Assembly (NCBI RefSeq): GCF_000524195.1
Contig: NW_020170454.1
Span: 173,452 to 237,451, forward strand
Reading direction: 5' to 3'
Source of the DNA: Echinococcus granulosus
Taxonomy: Eukaryota; Platyhelminthes; Cestoda; Cyclophyllidea; Taeniidae
DNA: 64,000 bases
Positions 1 through 48,161 of this stretch are shown here, in pieces. A program made the translations under genes and the position numbers. Each line of letters begins with the position of its first letter. Positions within the stretch are counted from its first letter, which is position 1. Below the pieces are notes generated by a model. That model saw only the letters and a program-made list of their open reading frames with translations, made no database searches and had not been told where the DNA came from.

Positions 1-115
1 CTTTCTGAAGTCAGCACTTTTGCGGCGCTTTCAGATGCATCACAGAGGAGACTGCAGCACTACACTGTCATATCATTCTTAACCGTAAAATAACAGTGAA
101 GTGCCACGAACTTAC

Positions 116-21408
<21,293 letters not shown>

Positions 21409-24400
21409 AGTTGGATGGATGACAGTAGGATTCGTCTATTTAACTAAAATAACGGTAAATGTATATTATCCACTTCCAGTTTTTTTTTCAAGGGAATTTG
21501 TAAGGATTAAACCTAATGGGTGGTAAAAGCTGGTGGACTTATAATCCAACCAAGGTCATTGTTTTTGCTCGAAAATATCAGTTGTGATCCAAATGAAAGC
21601 AAAATAATGTGTTAATTTGCAAAAAAACTCGTATTTTATGCTGAAACCTACCTAACAGAGGATATTAAAAGTGGATCAGATCAAAATCTAGGGATTACTT
21701 TGTAATTATTGAGGTGAAGAAGCTAGCTACTTCCAGTGCCTAATCCGTACGGTAGGTGATTTAAACGCATCGGGCCACTGCTTTGAATGCCATCTCAGAA
21801 ATTCAAAGACGTTAATTCTACAATCGTTTCCGCCGCACTTTCGTCTCCTTCGTATCGATGCTATGCCACGACTCACAGATCGTCTAGTCTTGAAAAGACC
21901 TCCAATACCAATTCAGAATCTAAATGAACATCTAATTAGGACTGCGTTCGGTACGACTCTTCTTCAGGATGTTAGTTAAAGCTAAATTGGGTGGCAAAAT
22001 CCCACGATTCAAAAGTACCACAATTTACGAAGTGAAACGGAGCCCTGTCGCGAAAGTTCAAATCGTCTCTCCATAAAGCCTGTAGTTAGAGTTTGATAGC
22101 AGAAATACGACCAACGGAAGAGCGGCCATTTTTACGGGGGAAATAACATGGCCCAGCAGGGTATGTTTTTAGTCCCCAACTAAACCTGCTTACCAGGCAC
22201 TAATTTGACCACCGTAGATGGCTGTCAACTGAGAGCGACAACGGTCGAAGTAATTAATGGGAAGGTTGTCAATCATTTAAGCCCAGTTCTCTCCTAGTGG
22301 ATGATACTTGGAATCTAGCCAAAATGACATCCTTTTGATGCTGGGAGAGGTGTTGCGAAATTCCATAAACTTATATCAAATGATTTGGCAGATGTGTTTG
22401 CCTGTTGGGCGATGGAGCGAAATCTGCTGTGTGAATAGGGTAAAATTGCCTTTTTTCCTCATTCACTCCATCTCTGCATAACAGAATTATCTGCGAATCT
22501 GCATGCCTTTGTCAATAAATCAGAATGGCGCTTGGATACCATTTCAAGCGCAAAGTGCTTCGCAATTTCCTTCCGGTAACAAAAAAGGAAAGGCTTTTGA
22601 CAGAGGCATCAAGTGTTTTTGAATAAGACTTCTTTGGATTCGTTGAAAGTTGACCAAGTATCACACCAGCGAGGACATCTACCTTAACCCTAAAGGCTTG
22701 AATGGCGTCTGTATTTGTGTGTGCATGTATGTGTTTGAAAATACAGCGATGGGAAGATTTTTTTCCCTCAGGTAACTCCTTATTCCTGTGCTTGAACTAA
22801 CAGCAGTCCAGATGTGTCACTTTGCAAGGCAGTGTCAGCAATCATAGCCCTTTTAAGAAAACGTTAGCTACTATTTACATCTCTTGACGCAAAACCGTAG
22901 GATTGGCGCGTTTTTTGCCCAAAAATACCCTGTGCAACAGGTAGCCAATGAGATTTCTCTGTGCAGTAGTTTGCCTTGGCTACGTAGTCATTTATGAGAT
23001 TTGGAAATTCCATATATTTAAGGCTAATTTTCTCTAAACCCAACTAGTAGTTCCTCAAAACTCATACACTTTAAATTGAGCTACTATTCAGAAAGGCAAG
23101 TTGGACAGCAGTTAGTATAAGGAATTTCTAGCAGTGATTACAGGCTTTCATTGGATGCTGCTAACATGTCTGCCTCCAGAGTTCCAGAGGAAGGTCGACC
23201 ACCACTACACGACTGATCTCCCACCCTCATGCGACATCAAATGCCCAAAAAAATTTTTGACAGATGCGTTCATAACAAACTAAAGGTGATTCATAGATGA
23301 GTCCGTGTTCCTATCTGCCGTTTAGTTAAGAGAATGTTCGGTAAGGAACAGAGGAACAACATTTTTTAGTGCGCAAATAAAGCTTCTTATCTTTGTGATA
23401 AATTTTGTACAACTGTCAGCACTATCAGAGATGACCAATTCAATAGCTGCTAGAAAACGAAACATCCTAGACTGAGTATATCCACAGCCCAATCTTGTGC
23501 TTTAAAACCCCCGAGACTTAGTTGTAACACAGAATTCAGTGCAATTATCTCTTCCAAACCGGTAAAAGTTGGGTGTCACGTGTGCGTGTGTGATGTTGGT
23601 AGCTAGGGTGCTAATACGGGAGGCCACAATACCTTCGGCGTAGCCAATAATTGAAAGGGAATAGACAAAAAAGTGGAGAAAGAGAAACTCACAACTTTGA
23701 AAATCCCTCACGATCAACTGCCATCCCCACAGTGCCTGAAGGAAGGGCACCCACTACTGAAGTTGTGTATCAATTACTTCTACATTGTCCATATCGCGTC
23801 CAATCAAATTCTGCCCAGGAGAATGAACCAATGGTGTGATGAGAGTGGAGTAGGCTTTGGGCATAGGCCACGCTACCGACGCACTGGGGCAAAATTTTGC
23901 CTGCGTCAGTCTCCAAGATCCCACTCGACCAATGGTAAAATCGATGGAGGTAAAAAAGAAATTAAAATTCCACTACTCAAATTCAGTTCACAGCTCTATT
24001 TCCTCGGCTATGCAGTCAACACGCACATTTTGTCGCCTCGGAAGAAGTTTTTTTGGCAGTTTTGGCAATCGAAGTAACTGCTGTCGAAACCTTTTAGGAG
24101 GTTGTATTAGAGTGGGGAAGGAAAGTAGAGTGAAGCGCAAGTGCCCCGGGGCTTTACCCCCCGCCTTCCTCAAGACCTAACTTTCAGCCAACACAACGGT
24201 AGCAGAAAACAGAAAGGTTGCATCCTGGTCAAAGACATCCATCACCCTCCCTCTTACTGCCAGTTCTGGTACTGCTCAGCTATTTATAGCATCACTCAAA
24301 GGAAGGAGGATCCTAATTTTCATATTTTTGTCGCAAAACTAGAAAAGTTGGTGGCAAGGGGAATAATAGCCGCAAAGTGCTGGGGGTTAGGCTAAGTGAT

Positions 24401-25830
24401 AAATTCAAAACTGTTGGTCTCAATCATGCTAGGCAATTAGACTTAACAATTATTAGAACTTAAAGTCCCAGATCTCTGGATGGGTGGAAAATTACTTGAT
24501 TTCGCGGCTCGCAGCTGCAAAATGCTGAATGACTCATCACCACAATCGCACCGCGGAAGCTGCGTCCTACAGTTCATTCGTTTGACTAAACACCCCCACA
24601 GGTACATAAGGCCATTAGTTTTTCATATCTACACTAGAATATTTCCAGTAATTTATTTTATTTCTCTCACGTTACTAAGGGATAAAGCCCACTAAAAGAA
24701 CTGGAAGAGCTATCAGAAATATTCCGAAATTTTGATGAATAAAAAACCCCTCGTACACCAATTTACTCAACCTCGTTATGACCCACTCACCTAACTCCGC
24801 CCACTTTAAATCATTTTCAGGCATTAAGATTACGAATATTGTTAGATCCACCCCCTGCAGTAGAAGAAGTACTCAATTAATGTCAGGTATTGTGCAGGGC
24901 GTGACCCATCGGTCTCCACTTCCCTGTTCTTAGCGTTCTTAGACGAGCCCGGATGATTCATTTTGGACATATTTATTAAAGAAGAAAAGATAGAGAGGGA
25001 AAGCACAACGTTTAAGAAGCAAAGAACCGCAGCCACTAGGTAGGGGGGAGGACCATCCGGTCACGAGATTCGAATTGCCTGATTGCTTCCTCCCTGGTAG
25101 GTACATCAAAACAACATAAGTATTACAATTGCTCTTCGCAGTCTAATAAAAATCAAACATTACTCGTTACAAAGCGGGATTTCGGAGGTATTTATGGTAA
25201 TTTGTGGCTAGTAAATCAGTCGAGTAAGTTTAAGGAATAAACCAACACGATTGATTCGATAATCAATTAAGTTATTTCACTTATTCGTTCAAAATCTAGT
25301 GAATAAGACATATGAGCTCAATTATTTCAAGGAATGTAACTCACTGTTATTTCACTTAAATAACAATAAATTATTGATCGCTTTAATTATTGGAAATTAG
25401 TGGTTTCAGGTAGTTTTGTTATAATTTGTGCATACGACCTCAATTTGAACTAATCTGTCTGCGTCAAAAACTTTTTGAAGGGAATATCCAAATACATGCT
25501 TTAAATTACGTCAAGTACATGCCACAGTATCCGCTACAAAATTCCGCACGATCACCTCTGAGCTCACAGACACAAAACTACAGTCTATTTACACGAGTTT
25601 AAAAGATTTGGTTGGAAATCGGATTTAGTTTAAATTCCTAATTAACAGTAAATTGTATTTTGGAAGTTCAATGCATATGGTCTATGGTAAATATCTAGTA
25701 AAAGGCTGCTTTTTATTGGTTTGAACATGATGAGGCTACTACACCGCTATTGGTCAATGGAAGAGCCGAAAAGATGTGTCTTTGTAGTCTGCGCTGTTAT
25801 TACTGGTTTCTGTCATTTCTCTGAGACACC
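21409..25830. other. Intergenic region between divergent KIF1 and INO80
   Basis: The two flanking genes point away from each other, so both promoters and any untranslated leaders should lie here. I found no further conserved gene. Several 60-134 codon ORFs at 23.5-24.4 kb overlap on both strands without a recognisable family. The only interpretable item is the gag relic at 24.9 kb. The stretch 25.2-25.5 kb is clearly AT-rich. Confidence 0.6.
24838..25036 (-). mobile_element. Relic carrying the first ~20 codons of a Ty3/Gypsy gag
   Basis: On the minus strand an ORF contains MNHPGSSKNAKNREVETDG (ATG at 24961). This closely matches the first residues of the gag-pol ORF at 61940 (MNQPGSSKNARDREAETDE). 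By hand count about 50 of 59 nucleotides agree over 24903-24961, after which similarity ends abruptly. Upstream on the same strand is a pyrimidine-rich leader. The flanking sequence does not obviously match the leader of the 61.9 kb element, so this may be a related subfamily, a truncated copy or a short non-autonomous derivative. Confidence 0.6.
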
Positions 25831-37829
<11,999 letters not shown>

Positions 37830-37967
37830 TTTGCTATCGACTCCCACTTGATTCCTTGCTTGAATTGTGTACATGTCTTTCTCCCCCTTCCTCTTCTTTC
37901 TTGTCAAAAAAATTTGTAAGAACATGAGTACTTTCTTTTGGTCTCAACATTTATACATGGGAGAGAA

Positions 37968-37978
37968 GGGGGGGGGGG
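37968..37978. repeat. G homopolymer, 11 nt
   Basis: Eleven consecutive G lie between the converging INO80 and DIMT1 stop codons, 15 bp downstream of the DIMT1 stop on its own strand. Confidence 0.9.
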
Positions 37979-37993
37979 ACAAACCGTCCCTCG

Positions 37994-39150
<1,157 letters not shown>

Positions 39151-39604
39151 TTATGGATAGAACAAGCACAATGATACCGAAAGAAAATTATTTACGCAAA
39201 ACTATAAATTCGGTAAATGGTAAGAAGCATCCTTGCAATTTTTAGAGCAAGTTATTCTATTAGTTGAAATATAAATATTGATATCTCGACGTGCGGTATA
39301 GACTTGTATATCTTTTGGCAAATTAAACTTTTTATGTTTTTACAAATCTCTTTGTAAGTGATTTTTATAACTTTTGGAGGATAAATAATAAACTCAAAAG
39401 CACTTATTATGGTATACCTAAATGCGATTTCATTCAATAGGCTAGCAGAGCAAAATCCATACCATATGCTCGAAAACCTCATTATTATCGGTACCAAAGT
39501 GAAATAGTTTGCCACCCAATTTCAAAATGATTGTGCCACCTACTTAAATAAATTCTAGCCTGCATGCAAAATTTGTACTTTAATATTAAGAAAGTACCTT
39601 ACTC

Positions 39605-39830
39605 TTGCCTAGGCACCATTTCGTAGTTAGCGTTGCTGTAGTGTGGCGATTTGAGACTTCTCCGAAGACGAAAGACGACTTAATCCTCAGGCACAATACA
39701 CATATTCGGCATACAGATGGTACTAGGACTACTGGCACGGCCCAAAAACCAGCTTACCTGACATGGTATAGTGGCCAAGTCCAAAGTGGCTCCTCTGAAA
39801 GCCGAGAGACGAAAAACCATTGTATTGCAT
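39605..39830. repeat. Dispersed repeat family 2, copy A
   Basis: Aligns with 40375-40600 in the same orientation through ordered blocks: GCG(T)..GAGACTT, C(T/C)GAAGACGAAAGA, TATTCGGCA(C/T)A, CTACTG(G/A)CA(C/T)GGC, CCAGC(T/C). The two copies lie about 0.5 kb apart. Confidence 0.65.
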
Positions 39831-40309
39831 AGCTCCTTTCCCTTCCCGCGTCAGCCACCACAACGTAGTCGGTGCTGTAATGAATCACTTGCGACCTGGC
39901 CTTGCCAGCCACCAAATTTCCATGTAACTGAAGAGACACTTGACCTCATCGTCACTGATCCCTCTCGGTACACTAACCTAAAAGCAGATTTGCGTAAGGA
40001 AGGGTGGGATTTAACACAGGTCCTCGGGGAAGTAATTCGCGTCTGTTCCCATTTGTCATATTGTTCCCACTTTAGAGCTGCCCAAGCTCTTATCAGCTAG
40101 TGAGTAAATGGAAAAGGTATCGCAACTTTACTTCATCAACAGCTTTATACAGGTACAGTGGGGAGCGTCTGCTTAGCAGCTTCCAGATGCTTCGCGGTTA
40201 GTGGCCCTTCAGTTGTTCATAACTTTCTGGCAGAACACGGGGCAGGAATAGATACCGAATGAACGCCGTCAGCTTTAACCCTTCTATTAGGGGTCATCAC
40301 CATTTTCCC

Positions 40310-40600
40310 ATCCGTAGCGTATGTACTTGCGCTCCGCTGAGGTTTATCATGCAGCATTTGAAACTATGGTAGATGTACTTTAGGATCAGGTTTGCTTTTT
40401 CGTTGCCACCAATGCAGCGTCTCGAGACTTTCCTGAAGACGAAAGAAGACGCAATGCTCGGACAGAGTATATATATTCGGCACAGGGAAGGCAATTGGTC
40501 TACTGACATGGCTTGAAGGCCAGCCCACCGGGCGTGGTACAAAGGCAGGTAAAAAAGTCAAAAGAGGCCTTGCGCTAATATATAGGAATAAACAACCACC
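40310..40600. repeat. Dispersed repeat family 2, copy B
   Basis: Partner of 39605-39830. Its reverse complement also aligns with 61690-61910, the segment just before the gag-pol ORF: TTCAGGAAAGT followed by CTGCATTGGTGG(C)A versus TTCAGGAAAGT followed by GGGTGGTACCA, then AAAAAGCA(A/G)ACCT(G/A)ATC(C/T)TAAA. This links the family to the Ty3/Gypsy element. Confidence 0.7.
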
Positions 40601-40903
40601 GTGCCACATTATTGTGCAGGAGAATGCACCATAAACTTACACTTGACATCTTTCCTCCTAATTGGCTACAATAAAGACCATAATTTTGCTTGCAGACCGC
40701 TTTAAAAAATATGTTTGCTAACCCCTTTTACCTGTTTTAAATTTTTAACCTTAGAGAAGCAAAAGCTTCTTAGATAAGGCACGAAAACACCCGTGTTTAA
40801 GTTAATCATAGCCGATAGGTCGTCTGCGACTCGGCCCCTATTTAGGAGATCGCCGCTTGTGTGATTCGGCCTCTGGTTACTGGCGTGATCTTTCGTAGTA
40901 ACG

Positions 40904-43900
40904 ATGCAAGGACTCTTAAGACGTGCTGTGACAGCTTCCAGGTTTCTTGTAGTATGTTCAAACATCCGCACCCGTAATTATGTAGGCTCAGCCAAAACGC
41001 TTTTTGAGGATTCACGAGTACAGTGCTATGGGTCTCCTGGAAAAAGCCAAAATTGCTGTGCCCAATTTTCGTATTGCAACGAATATGGAGGAAGCTTCAA
41101 AGGCTGCTGATGAGATTGGTTCGTTGTGTTTTTTGTCTATACCTTCCTTATTTAGCCAAGCTCTCAAGCAGCCCGGATTTCGTCGTCAAAGCTCAGGTTC
41201 TCGCCGGTGGTCGTGGGAAGGGTGTCTGGGATAGTGGTCTAAGAGGTGGTGTGAAAATAACATATAGGTATTTATTTGTTTTGGTTTTATCGTAGTGTGT
41301 TCTTTTGTGCAATTAATCCTTCTTTTTTGTACTTTATAGCAAGGACGAGGCTCTCGATGTCTCGAAGCGTATGCTCGGTCATCGAATTTACACGAAACAA
41401 ACTGGTGAAGCTGGTACAGTTTGCTCTGCTGTGAGTATCGTCGAGCGAAAATACCTACATCGGGAATTCTACTTTGCCATCGCCCTTGATCGTGTTTCTG
41501 CTGGTCCGATTATAATCGCCAGCTCTCAGGGTGGCGTCAATATTGAACAAGTCGCGGAGGAAACACCTGAAGCTATCATTAAGGTAAGACTATGTACATG
41601 ATGCAGAGGAGTGTTAACCCAGTTCTTCAAAATCTTGGAAAATAATCTTGCGTCTCAATATACCACCACGAACGAATGTGACCTCATTGTCCAAACGCAA
41701 AATGCGAGAGTGTGCTGTACCAGCAAGCTATGTATTGATGTTAATCACATCATTTTCGTCGCAGATTCCGGTCGATATCATGGATGGTCTGTCCATGGAA
41801 ACAGCCAAGAAGCTAGCCGTTGATATGGGTTTCAACTCGACCGAGACTCAAAAAGAAGCTGCTGATACTTTTGTGAAACTCTACAAGCTCTTCACTGATA
41901 CTGATGCCACACTGGTGGAGATAAATCCAATGGCTGAAGACAATGTTGGTAAAGGTTAGTCGGCCATCGTCCTGGCTCCTTATTTCAGTTTCTGTTTCTG
42001 ATTTTTTTTCACCTCTCTTGTGTAATAGTTCTCTGCATGGACTGCAAAATGACTTTTGATGACAACGCGGAGAAGAAGCAGCCAGGGATTTTTGCGCTTC
42101 GAGATTGGTCTCAAATGGATGAGCGAGACGTGCGAGCAGCGAATGCTGATCTCAACTATATCGGCCTTGATGGCACCATCGGTTGTCTTGGTACGCAAGT
42201 TTATTCGTTCGGATTGGAATAGGTAATGGGTTTGGGTTTTTTCTTCAAAATTAGCAACCACTATCCTATGAGTCTGTTTCGAACCATTTTTCATTGGGGA
42301 AAGGGGCCAAATCGTATTTTTAATCCGCTCTCATATTTTTAGCCTATTGATTCAGCATATTTTACTGGAGCTCCACACTTTTGCTGATGTTCCATGTCTT
42401 ATATCCTGGTTTCTGGTCGTATTCTTTGGTTAACGACGAATGGATATCACAGAATGAACTTAATTTTGTCTGCCTCCTATTACGAACTTCACAGTCCATC
42501 ACGAGATTATGCATATAGATGAATTAGTTCCTATGACTTTAGAAATAGTGCGGAGCTGCGAGGGCATTTTTACCCAAAAAACTTATTTTATAACTACATC
42601 TGCGTATCCATAATTGTTCTGTGTTACTGGAAGGCATTATTGACCTATTTTTTATTGCGGATTGTGAGAAGAGGTCATGGCGGAACCGTTGCTTTGGCTA
42701 CAGATTTTGTCGCCTTTCGGGAGGTCACTTTTCGGATGAAAGCTCGTTCATTTCATAGTATTGAGGGGTTTACTACTTTTTAATGGATTTAGAGTGGGCC
42801 TGTTTGTTTGAGTAATCCTTTTGCTACATTATAATGTAAAACATATTCACAACCTCTTGATAAATCGTTGCGGCTTTAAGTTCATGATGAATAAAGCATT
42901 TACCATGATCAGTGAATTTATTTTGCCCCTAAAGTCCCTTGTTTTTTTATCAAACAGGCTTTCTTTTGTCTTAGTGAAAATGGCGGACTTGTTTACTTAA
43001 AGGCCTCTTTAAAATGTTAGCAGCAAGTCCCTGAATTTGTGTGTTTACGACAGGCGTTTGATTAACGTGCTCGTACTCTTTGAAGAAAGCTACAGCGTGT
43101 GTTTAGTGGACGGTATCATGTTTTGGTTAGTCATTTAGAAATAACTGCTGTGCAACTTTTTTTTAGTTCGTTGATTCAACAAGCAGCCAGTCATGGTGCA
43201 TTTCAAGCGACCTTATTTATTCGGAATTTCGATTCGGTTGACCTCCATTGCACATAAAAGGCTAGTGTTTTTCCACACTTTACAATTGATTAACGATCTA
43301 TTTCATTTGACACCCAGTTTTATGTGGTTTTTACATAGCTTGCGAAGTTGGGTGATAATTTGATCTGCCGAGTTTTCGGGCCTTAAAGGTGGTGTACGCG
43401 TAGCCTAGGTTGCATTACAGTCATCGTCACATTATTTTCCTACCACTAAGCAGATACTTGTCCTTAGGATCAGAATGTTCCACTCAAAGTGCTTAATCTT
43501 CTCCCCTATAAAGCAATTGCTCGATTCCATCAAGGCTCACAGTCCAACTTTTAGGCGGTCGCACTTTGTTTTGGGGTTATATTGCGTAAATTTGTGGTTT
43601 GATGACGTTATTCTGCGCGGGTGTGAGGTTACCCTGTACGGAAAATTAGGACTGCATTTTCTCTCTCCGACAGTGAACGGCGCCGGTCTAGCTATGGCAA
43701 CAATGGACATCATCAAGCTGTACGGCGGCTCACCTGCCAATTTCCTAGATGTGGGCGGTGCGGCGACGACGTCGCAGGTGAACGAGGCCTTCCGTCTCAT
43801 CACCTCCGATCCCAAGGTGCACGCAATTCTCGTCAACATCTTTGGTGGTATCATGCGCTGCGATGTCATCGCGCAGGGCATCGTTGCTGCCGCCTCTGAG

Positions 43901-46120
43901 CTTAACATCAAGGTGCCCCTGGTGGTGCGTCTGCAGGGTGAGTAATGTTGGCGTTCGAGCGGATACTTTCAGCAGTAGCTTTATTATTGGGATATCACTC
44001 TCAGGATCGAATTAAAGGAGATTCCAAAGGCCCGCTACGCAGTTGACCACTTTAAACCAAAGCCTTAGTTGAAGTAACTTAGAAGATTAGTAGGAGCAAA
44101 GTTGAAGGTCTTGTCATTTCACCGTCGTGAAGATAAAGTTGTTCTTGATGTTTCCTCTGCTCACTTGATCAGAAAGCAGTCGTATTTCAAAATTACTTAC
44201 GAGACAAAAATGGTGATCCCAGCTGTGAACCCCATTGAGGCTGAACGATGCTATGCAGCAAGCAAAGCCGTTGTAAATCACTTTTCACAGTATCCTTTGT
44301 CTTAAAGTCAAGATTACACACCTGCTTTCTGTACCCACACGTGATTTCAACTTACTCTCCATCCCAATGTTGTCCGGCTTCTTGCCACCCAAGGTATGCA
44401 TTTGATCCTGTGGGCAGGGTTTCAGTTCTTTCAAATTTTGCCTTGCTCCAGTAGTGCTTGACTTGCAGAACTGGAGATCGGGAGTGGTTGCTGGGAGTCA
44501 ACGCGATTTACAATACTTTTCTGCTCCGAGCCTCCACCTTTAGCAATACATAGAAGTTTGTCTCCTTCTGTGACGTTCTGGCTAGTTAGGATGTTGCTAC
44601 CACCGACGCAGCGCTTCAGGTCATCTCTGAAGCCACAGTAGAGCCTAGTGCTCTGGAAGTTGCTCCATATGGGGTTTGGGAGAATAGCAGGCTGGAAGCT
44701 GAACCTTGCGAGACTGGAGTGATCCTTCTGCCCTCCCCTCCACCTTTGGTAAATCACCCCTTTCTTCTTTCCCTTTTTAGGCACCCGAGTTGATGATGCG
44801 AAAGCCATTATCGAGAGCAGTGGATTGAAGATTCTCGCTTGCGATGATTTGGATGAGGCCGCAAGTATGGTATGTTTGAGAGAGAGAGAGAGAGAGAGGC
44901 TCTTGTTACACACACACACTTTGATAGGCAAGTCTATTGTGACACGATTGATTAGCATCTATGGTAGAGATAAACAACTAGGGTGCTTCAAGTCTAGAAT
45001 GTAAATGAAGGCGCTATTATTCGTTGGTAGACCCACCCTCGCTTCTAGCGACTGTTGTGAATCTATTTGTCTTACCTCTGGCTCACACATTCACACAAAG
45101 CAAATGAGGCGTCTGAGCTGTGTCAAGGTTTGCTTTTATCACATGAGTGATTTTGAATCAACTGCTTCATATTTGGCGGCGTGATGCAATATTCCCACTG
45201 TCTCACTTGCCGTTACCTTATCACCAGGGCTTGTGACTCTGTGATATTTTGCATCTGGTGGTACGACATGATCTGACACACTGACATCATTTCTCAATCC
45301 TGCTGTTCGTACTTTTTACCTCAAATATTCTCCACCATGGCGCGGAAAAGCTGCTTTTGTTTTGACAATTTAACTAGACTCAGGGTCTGTTAACCGATGA
45401 AAGGGCCAAGCCGTTTGAGCTGCTCTGTAGGTCTGGAAGTGTGAATCCATCTAATCTATTCAAAAAGATTTTGGCCTTCATCAATCCAAGTAATGTACCT
45501 CTTGTAGCATTGAGAGCCTAAATAAGGGGTGCTGCGGTATACCTCGTAGGCTTTTTTACACAGTCCCTGTGGGCGGCGCTTGCGGCGTTTTCGCTGCCTT
45601 GGCGTGGTGGATTTGCTGCGTGTGAACCTCCTGTGGCAAGATAGGCTCCAGGGCTTAAAAAGGAATCGGCGATCACCTGTTTGAATCTGCAATGCCTCTA
45701 CATGCCCAATGCAGTTATTGTTTGTTGCTTGAAACAGATTGCATAAACACGATGCACTGGCATTGCACACGCTTGCTTAGGCAAGGTCGTGCGTCCGCAC
45801 CGGGATTCTTGTCATTCTTGCGTGTGTGTGTGCAGTGCAGCTCTGTGTGGAAAAAAGGCAAGCACATCTAACGCTGTGTCAAATTCAAGTGCTTTCTTTT
45901 CCATCTTGAGACCTACTTATTTTCAACAACGGTTATTCACTAATCGAGGTGCTCGAAATGGTTCCACGTTGCTGGCCTGCTTCCGACTGAAATTGTAATA
46001 TTCTTTAGTAGCGGTGTTTGACTGGTAGCTGCTGCCTTTTTACAGGTTGTGAAATTGGCCGACATCGTGGCCCTGGCCCGTCAGGCCGCCGTCGACGTGA
46101 AATTCGAGCTGTTGATGTAG
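40904..46120 (+). CDS. SUCLA2: Succinyl-CoA ligase [ADP-forming] beta subunit, mitochondrial (9 exons)
   Basis: Beta subunit of the ATP-type succinyl-CoA synthetase, which with the alpha subunit interconverts succinyl-CoA and succinate with substrate-level phosphorylation of ADP in the matrix TCA cycle. Exons: 40904-40951, 40992-41118, 41156-41267, 41340-41583, 41765-41954, 42029-42190, 43674-43937, 44781-44869, 46046-46120, all in phase, 436 residues (human 463). The N-terminus [16 protein letters not shown] is Arg-rich without acids, as expected of a mitochondrial presequence. ATP-grasp features: [50 protein letters not shown]. The ligase domain has [18 protein letters not shown] and VVRLQGTRVDDA. 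The text follows SUCLA2 rather than the GTP-type SUCLG2 (for example ALVxRKY region [14 protein letters not shown], and C-terminal [15 protein letters not shown]). Introns 1-2 are only 40 and 37 nt; intron 6 is 1.5 kb. Confidence 0.96.
44878..44920. repeat. (GA)n and (CA)n microsatellite
   Basis: A GA run is followed closely by a short CA run, immediately downstream of the donor of SUCLA2 exon 8. Confidence 0.9.
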
Positions 46121-48161
46121 GGAATGTTGCACTGAACTGCACTGCAGAAGGAATGCACACGCCTCCTGCCCCGTACTTTTTACTCATCATTCTCGCTGGA
46201 GATTGCTACTTTGCTACCAAAGCTGACGACGTCGAAGTCTGTAATGTCTGCATATCTCGGTCTTTTCTTTCAGCTTGCCTATCCCCTCTCCACCCCCCTT
46301 ACCCTCCTCCTCCCTGCTTTGGATAGTTAGAGGCACGATAAATCAAATATCAAAGATGTATAGATCCATAGTCTCTGACTCCTCCAATAGACTACTAAAG
46401 CTGTGTGGATAGGTGGAACGCCCACAATCTTGGTGGTTAAGCTTGTATTAGTTAACCTCGTGGAGATCACCCGGGTGGAGTCGGCATGACCTTGTTTATC
46501 TTCTGAGGAGTCTCACGTGATTTCGGGGCCCTGGTCACTGCTGCCCGAAAGTGCCTACTCGGTGTGCACACCTGAAAGCCTACAAGGCGGTGGCGGTTCC
46601 AGTTCCGGTCCAGAACCGAAAAAAATTAGATAGCCATGTCCTCGCGGCGAACAGCAAGCCTAATTCTCAAGAGGGTTATAACATGTCCTGTGTTTAAACC
46701 ACTAATCAAGCAAAGGACCAGTCTGAGCCCAAGCATACAGGCTAAGCTCTGCAGATGTGAACTGAGGCTTCAGAATGAATAACGCAGAAAGGAGCGTTCG
46801 ACACCTCACTGGTGCAATAGAGTAGAGATGGAAGCGACCGGAACGGGACTCAGGGAAGACGATGGTATAGTTCCGCCCTTTGTGAAGTGCAGCTGAAAGT
46901 TCAGACATGAATTTGTCGGCGTACTACTCCATTCAGAGGCTCCGAGCTTATTTGCCGAGAACAAAACAACTTCCAGAGGGAAAAAGTCGACCTACAGGTC
47001 CCTTTGGAGCTTCCTACCCCGACGATGCAGGATTGATATCGAAATAGCCTTTAAAGTGCCATGACCGGATTCGTAAAAGCGGACCTAAGTACCAACCATT
47101 CCACCTTGGAAAGAAGTCAACGGCAAAACCAGACCGTAACCGCCATTCCAGTCAATGCCTTCTAGAGGCGGCATACACGTTGTGACTGGTGGACCCTGAT
47201 GCGATTCCTCAAGTAAGTAGTAGAACTAAGGACTTATTCCAATGCTTTGTACCGAGTAACTAACGACAAAACAGGAGCAACAGTTCCTGAGCTGTTTACA
47301 AGCACGAAAATTAAAGACGTTGACAGAGCAAGAAATTCTACACACCTCATGCAAGGTCAAATTCCAATTGGCAACAAGTGCCTTAAGTAACTAACCCAAG
47401 TGTTTACAACTCCCTTGAATTGATTAATCAAAGCAGTTGGTGTCCCTATGAATTTGAACGGTGGGACACACCACCGAGACCGACGGTACAATCAATGCGC
47501 AAAACAGGCCCCTTGAGGTACGGAGGTCAAACACTCCGTGGTCGAACTACCCCCAGGAAATCAATCCAAAATTACCATCATGGCATTCACCTAACTCCCC
47601 AGTCAGATAGAAAACCGATGCATGACTTTAACATGGAATTATGCCCAGAACCTTGGAAAATGACTTTAAGGAAAAAAATGACAGTGTAACAGGTCAGAGA
47701 CAATTTATTCAAATAAAACAAGCATCTTGTGAACCCACCACAACCTAGTGCAATTTACTCAAACTACCTGTTCTAAACATACCATTACACAGGCTTGCTC
47801 CCGATACCAAACTGGAAACGAATGACACCTGACAAACAGAAATAAATCATCAAATGGAGTGCAAAATGTATTAGCAAGACACCGAGGATGTCTAAATGTA
47901 CCTCTTTCATGGAAGAGAGTCCAGAGGATAAACGTAACAGAAGGTATGTAAAAAGAGTTGTAGGTTTGATGATAACGAGTACTTGCAGTTCGTTTTGAAA
48001 CCATTGAGGGCTCCTGTGAAACGAAATACGACTCCTCTTACCAACTTACGCTGAGTGCGCACAATTAGCACCAAGTATTGGACTCACAATAAAGAAATTG
48101 GGAGTATGAAATGGATTGTTGGTAGTTGGAGATCACGTCATCTAAATAGGGAGATAAGTGA
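46121..48161. other. Intergenic region between SUCLA2 and the bZIP-like exon
   Basis: Two convergent 3' ends bound this 2.0 kb stretch. I see no conserved protein. ORFs such as 47420-47689 (89 codons, plus) match nothing I recognise and have no splice partners. Confidence 0.5.

Noticed and set aside
23502..24180. Several overlapping ORFs on both strands between KIF1 and INO80
   Set aside because: Mutually exclusive frames, low-complexity basic composition and no known family; not annotated as a gene.
47420..47689. 89-codon plus-strand ORF
   Set aside because: No recognisable family, no exon structure and no conserved composition; treated as chance.
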